Below are positions 11,005 to 11,010 of a stretch of 11,010 nucleotides of DNA, piece after piece. Origin of the DNA: Baffinella frigidus (Eukaryota > Cryptophyceae > Cryptomonadales > Baffinellaceae). The notes beneath the pieces were generated by a model. The model ran no database searches. It had not been told where the DNA came from and saw nothing but the letters and a program-made list of their open reading frames with translations. The translations under genes and the position numbers were made by a program. Every line of letters begins with the position of its first letter. Within the stretch, counting starts at the first letter, position 1. The stretch is taken from NCBI GenBank assembly GCA_026770585.1, contig MU646503.1, positions 206,550-217,559 of the forward strand, given 5' to 3'.

Positions 11005-11010
11005 CTGCTG
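10443..11010 (-). CDS. Gln/His/Glu-rich exon, partial at the window edge, of a minus-strand split gene
   Basis: The minus-strand frame is open from the window edge for 189 codons to the proposed donor (GCGCTG before GTATGACCC), where a CCCTAGACCC-type telomere-like intron starts. It begins with an almost pure Gln tract coded mostly by CAG with a CAA every sixth codon. A His/Pro/Glu-rich stretch follows, then two copies of a 47-codon unit containing LWEEHQQHVRQAEQAQQ and LWEQHEQHVRQAELAQQ (Trp codons at 10681-10683 and 10540-10542). ESEQ occurs three times. Such sequence suggests a coiled-coil or low-complexity scaffold or regulatory protein; no family is recognised. The plus strand is also open here as poly-Leu, but the minus strand gives a more protein-like composition and the repeated Trp unit. 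The start lies outside the window. Confidence 0.6.
10906..11010 (-). repeat. CAG/CAA tract with an 18-bp higher-order period
   Basis: On the minus strand five CAG and one CAA alternate; the CAA codons (plus-strand TTG) sit at 10909, 10927, 10945, 10963 and 10981, then 11002. It codes for uninterrupted Gln in the edge exon. Confidence 0.9.

Overview
The window looks like nuclear DNA of a eukaryote, most likely an alga. I see no bacterial-style operon, ribosome-binding site, rRNA or tRNA. Four things point this way: degenerate plant/algal-type telomere-like blocks (CCCTAAA/TTTAGGG) on both strands, many small non-autonomous inverted-repeat elements, short exon-like islands with very GC-rich third codon positions, and GT-AG boundaries around those islands. 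The species cannot be named from this sequence. No continuous reading frame in the window looks like a complete gene; the longest open frames run across repeats and appear accidental.

The left 6.8 kb is best explained by one split gene on the plus strand, with exon-like islands at 53-179, 1555-1628, 2969-3066, 4699-4746, 6137-6208 and 6700-6762, the last ending in TAG. All five junctions agree in codon phase, and the joined frame (482 nt) stays open to the final stop. The first junction makes a TPR-like helical segment and the later exons continue as charged helical sequence. The introns (about 0.5-1.6 kb) hold telomere-like arrays, long hairpins, tandem repeats and, unexpectedly, partial 'ghost' copies of at least five of the six exons together with their splice borders.

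The right part (11010 down to about 8303) is best explained by a second split gene on the minus strand, converging on the first. It has a large Gln/His/Glu-rich exon open at the window edge (10443-11010), then candidate exons at 10071-10251, 9505-9626 and 8303-8697. Chosen junctions are phase-compatible (1266 nt in total, divisible by 3), but the weaker ones rest on inference and the opposite strand is also open in places.

Between the convergent gene ends (6763-8302) I see no gene. That stretch carries three foldback elements of one family plus a half copy, one copy of a 117-bp inverted-repeat element, one copy of a 128-bp dispersed repeat, and a GC-rich block of 20-bp repeats. Most telomere-like blocks show CCCTAAA on the sense strand of the surrounding gene and often touch the proposed splice sites, which suggests that they form or seed introns here. 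All gene models are read by eye; RNA evidence would decide them.
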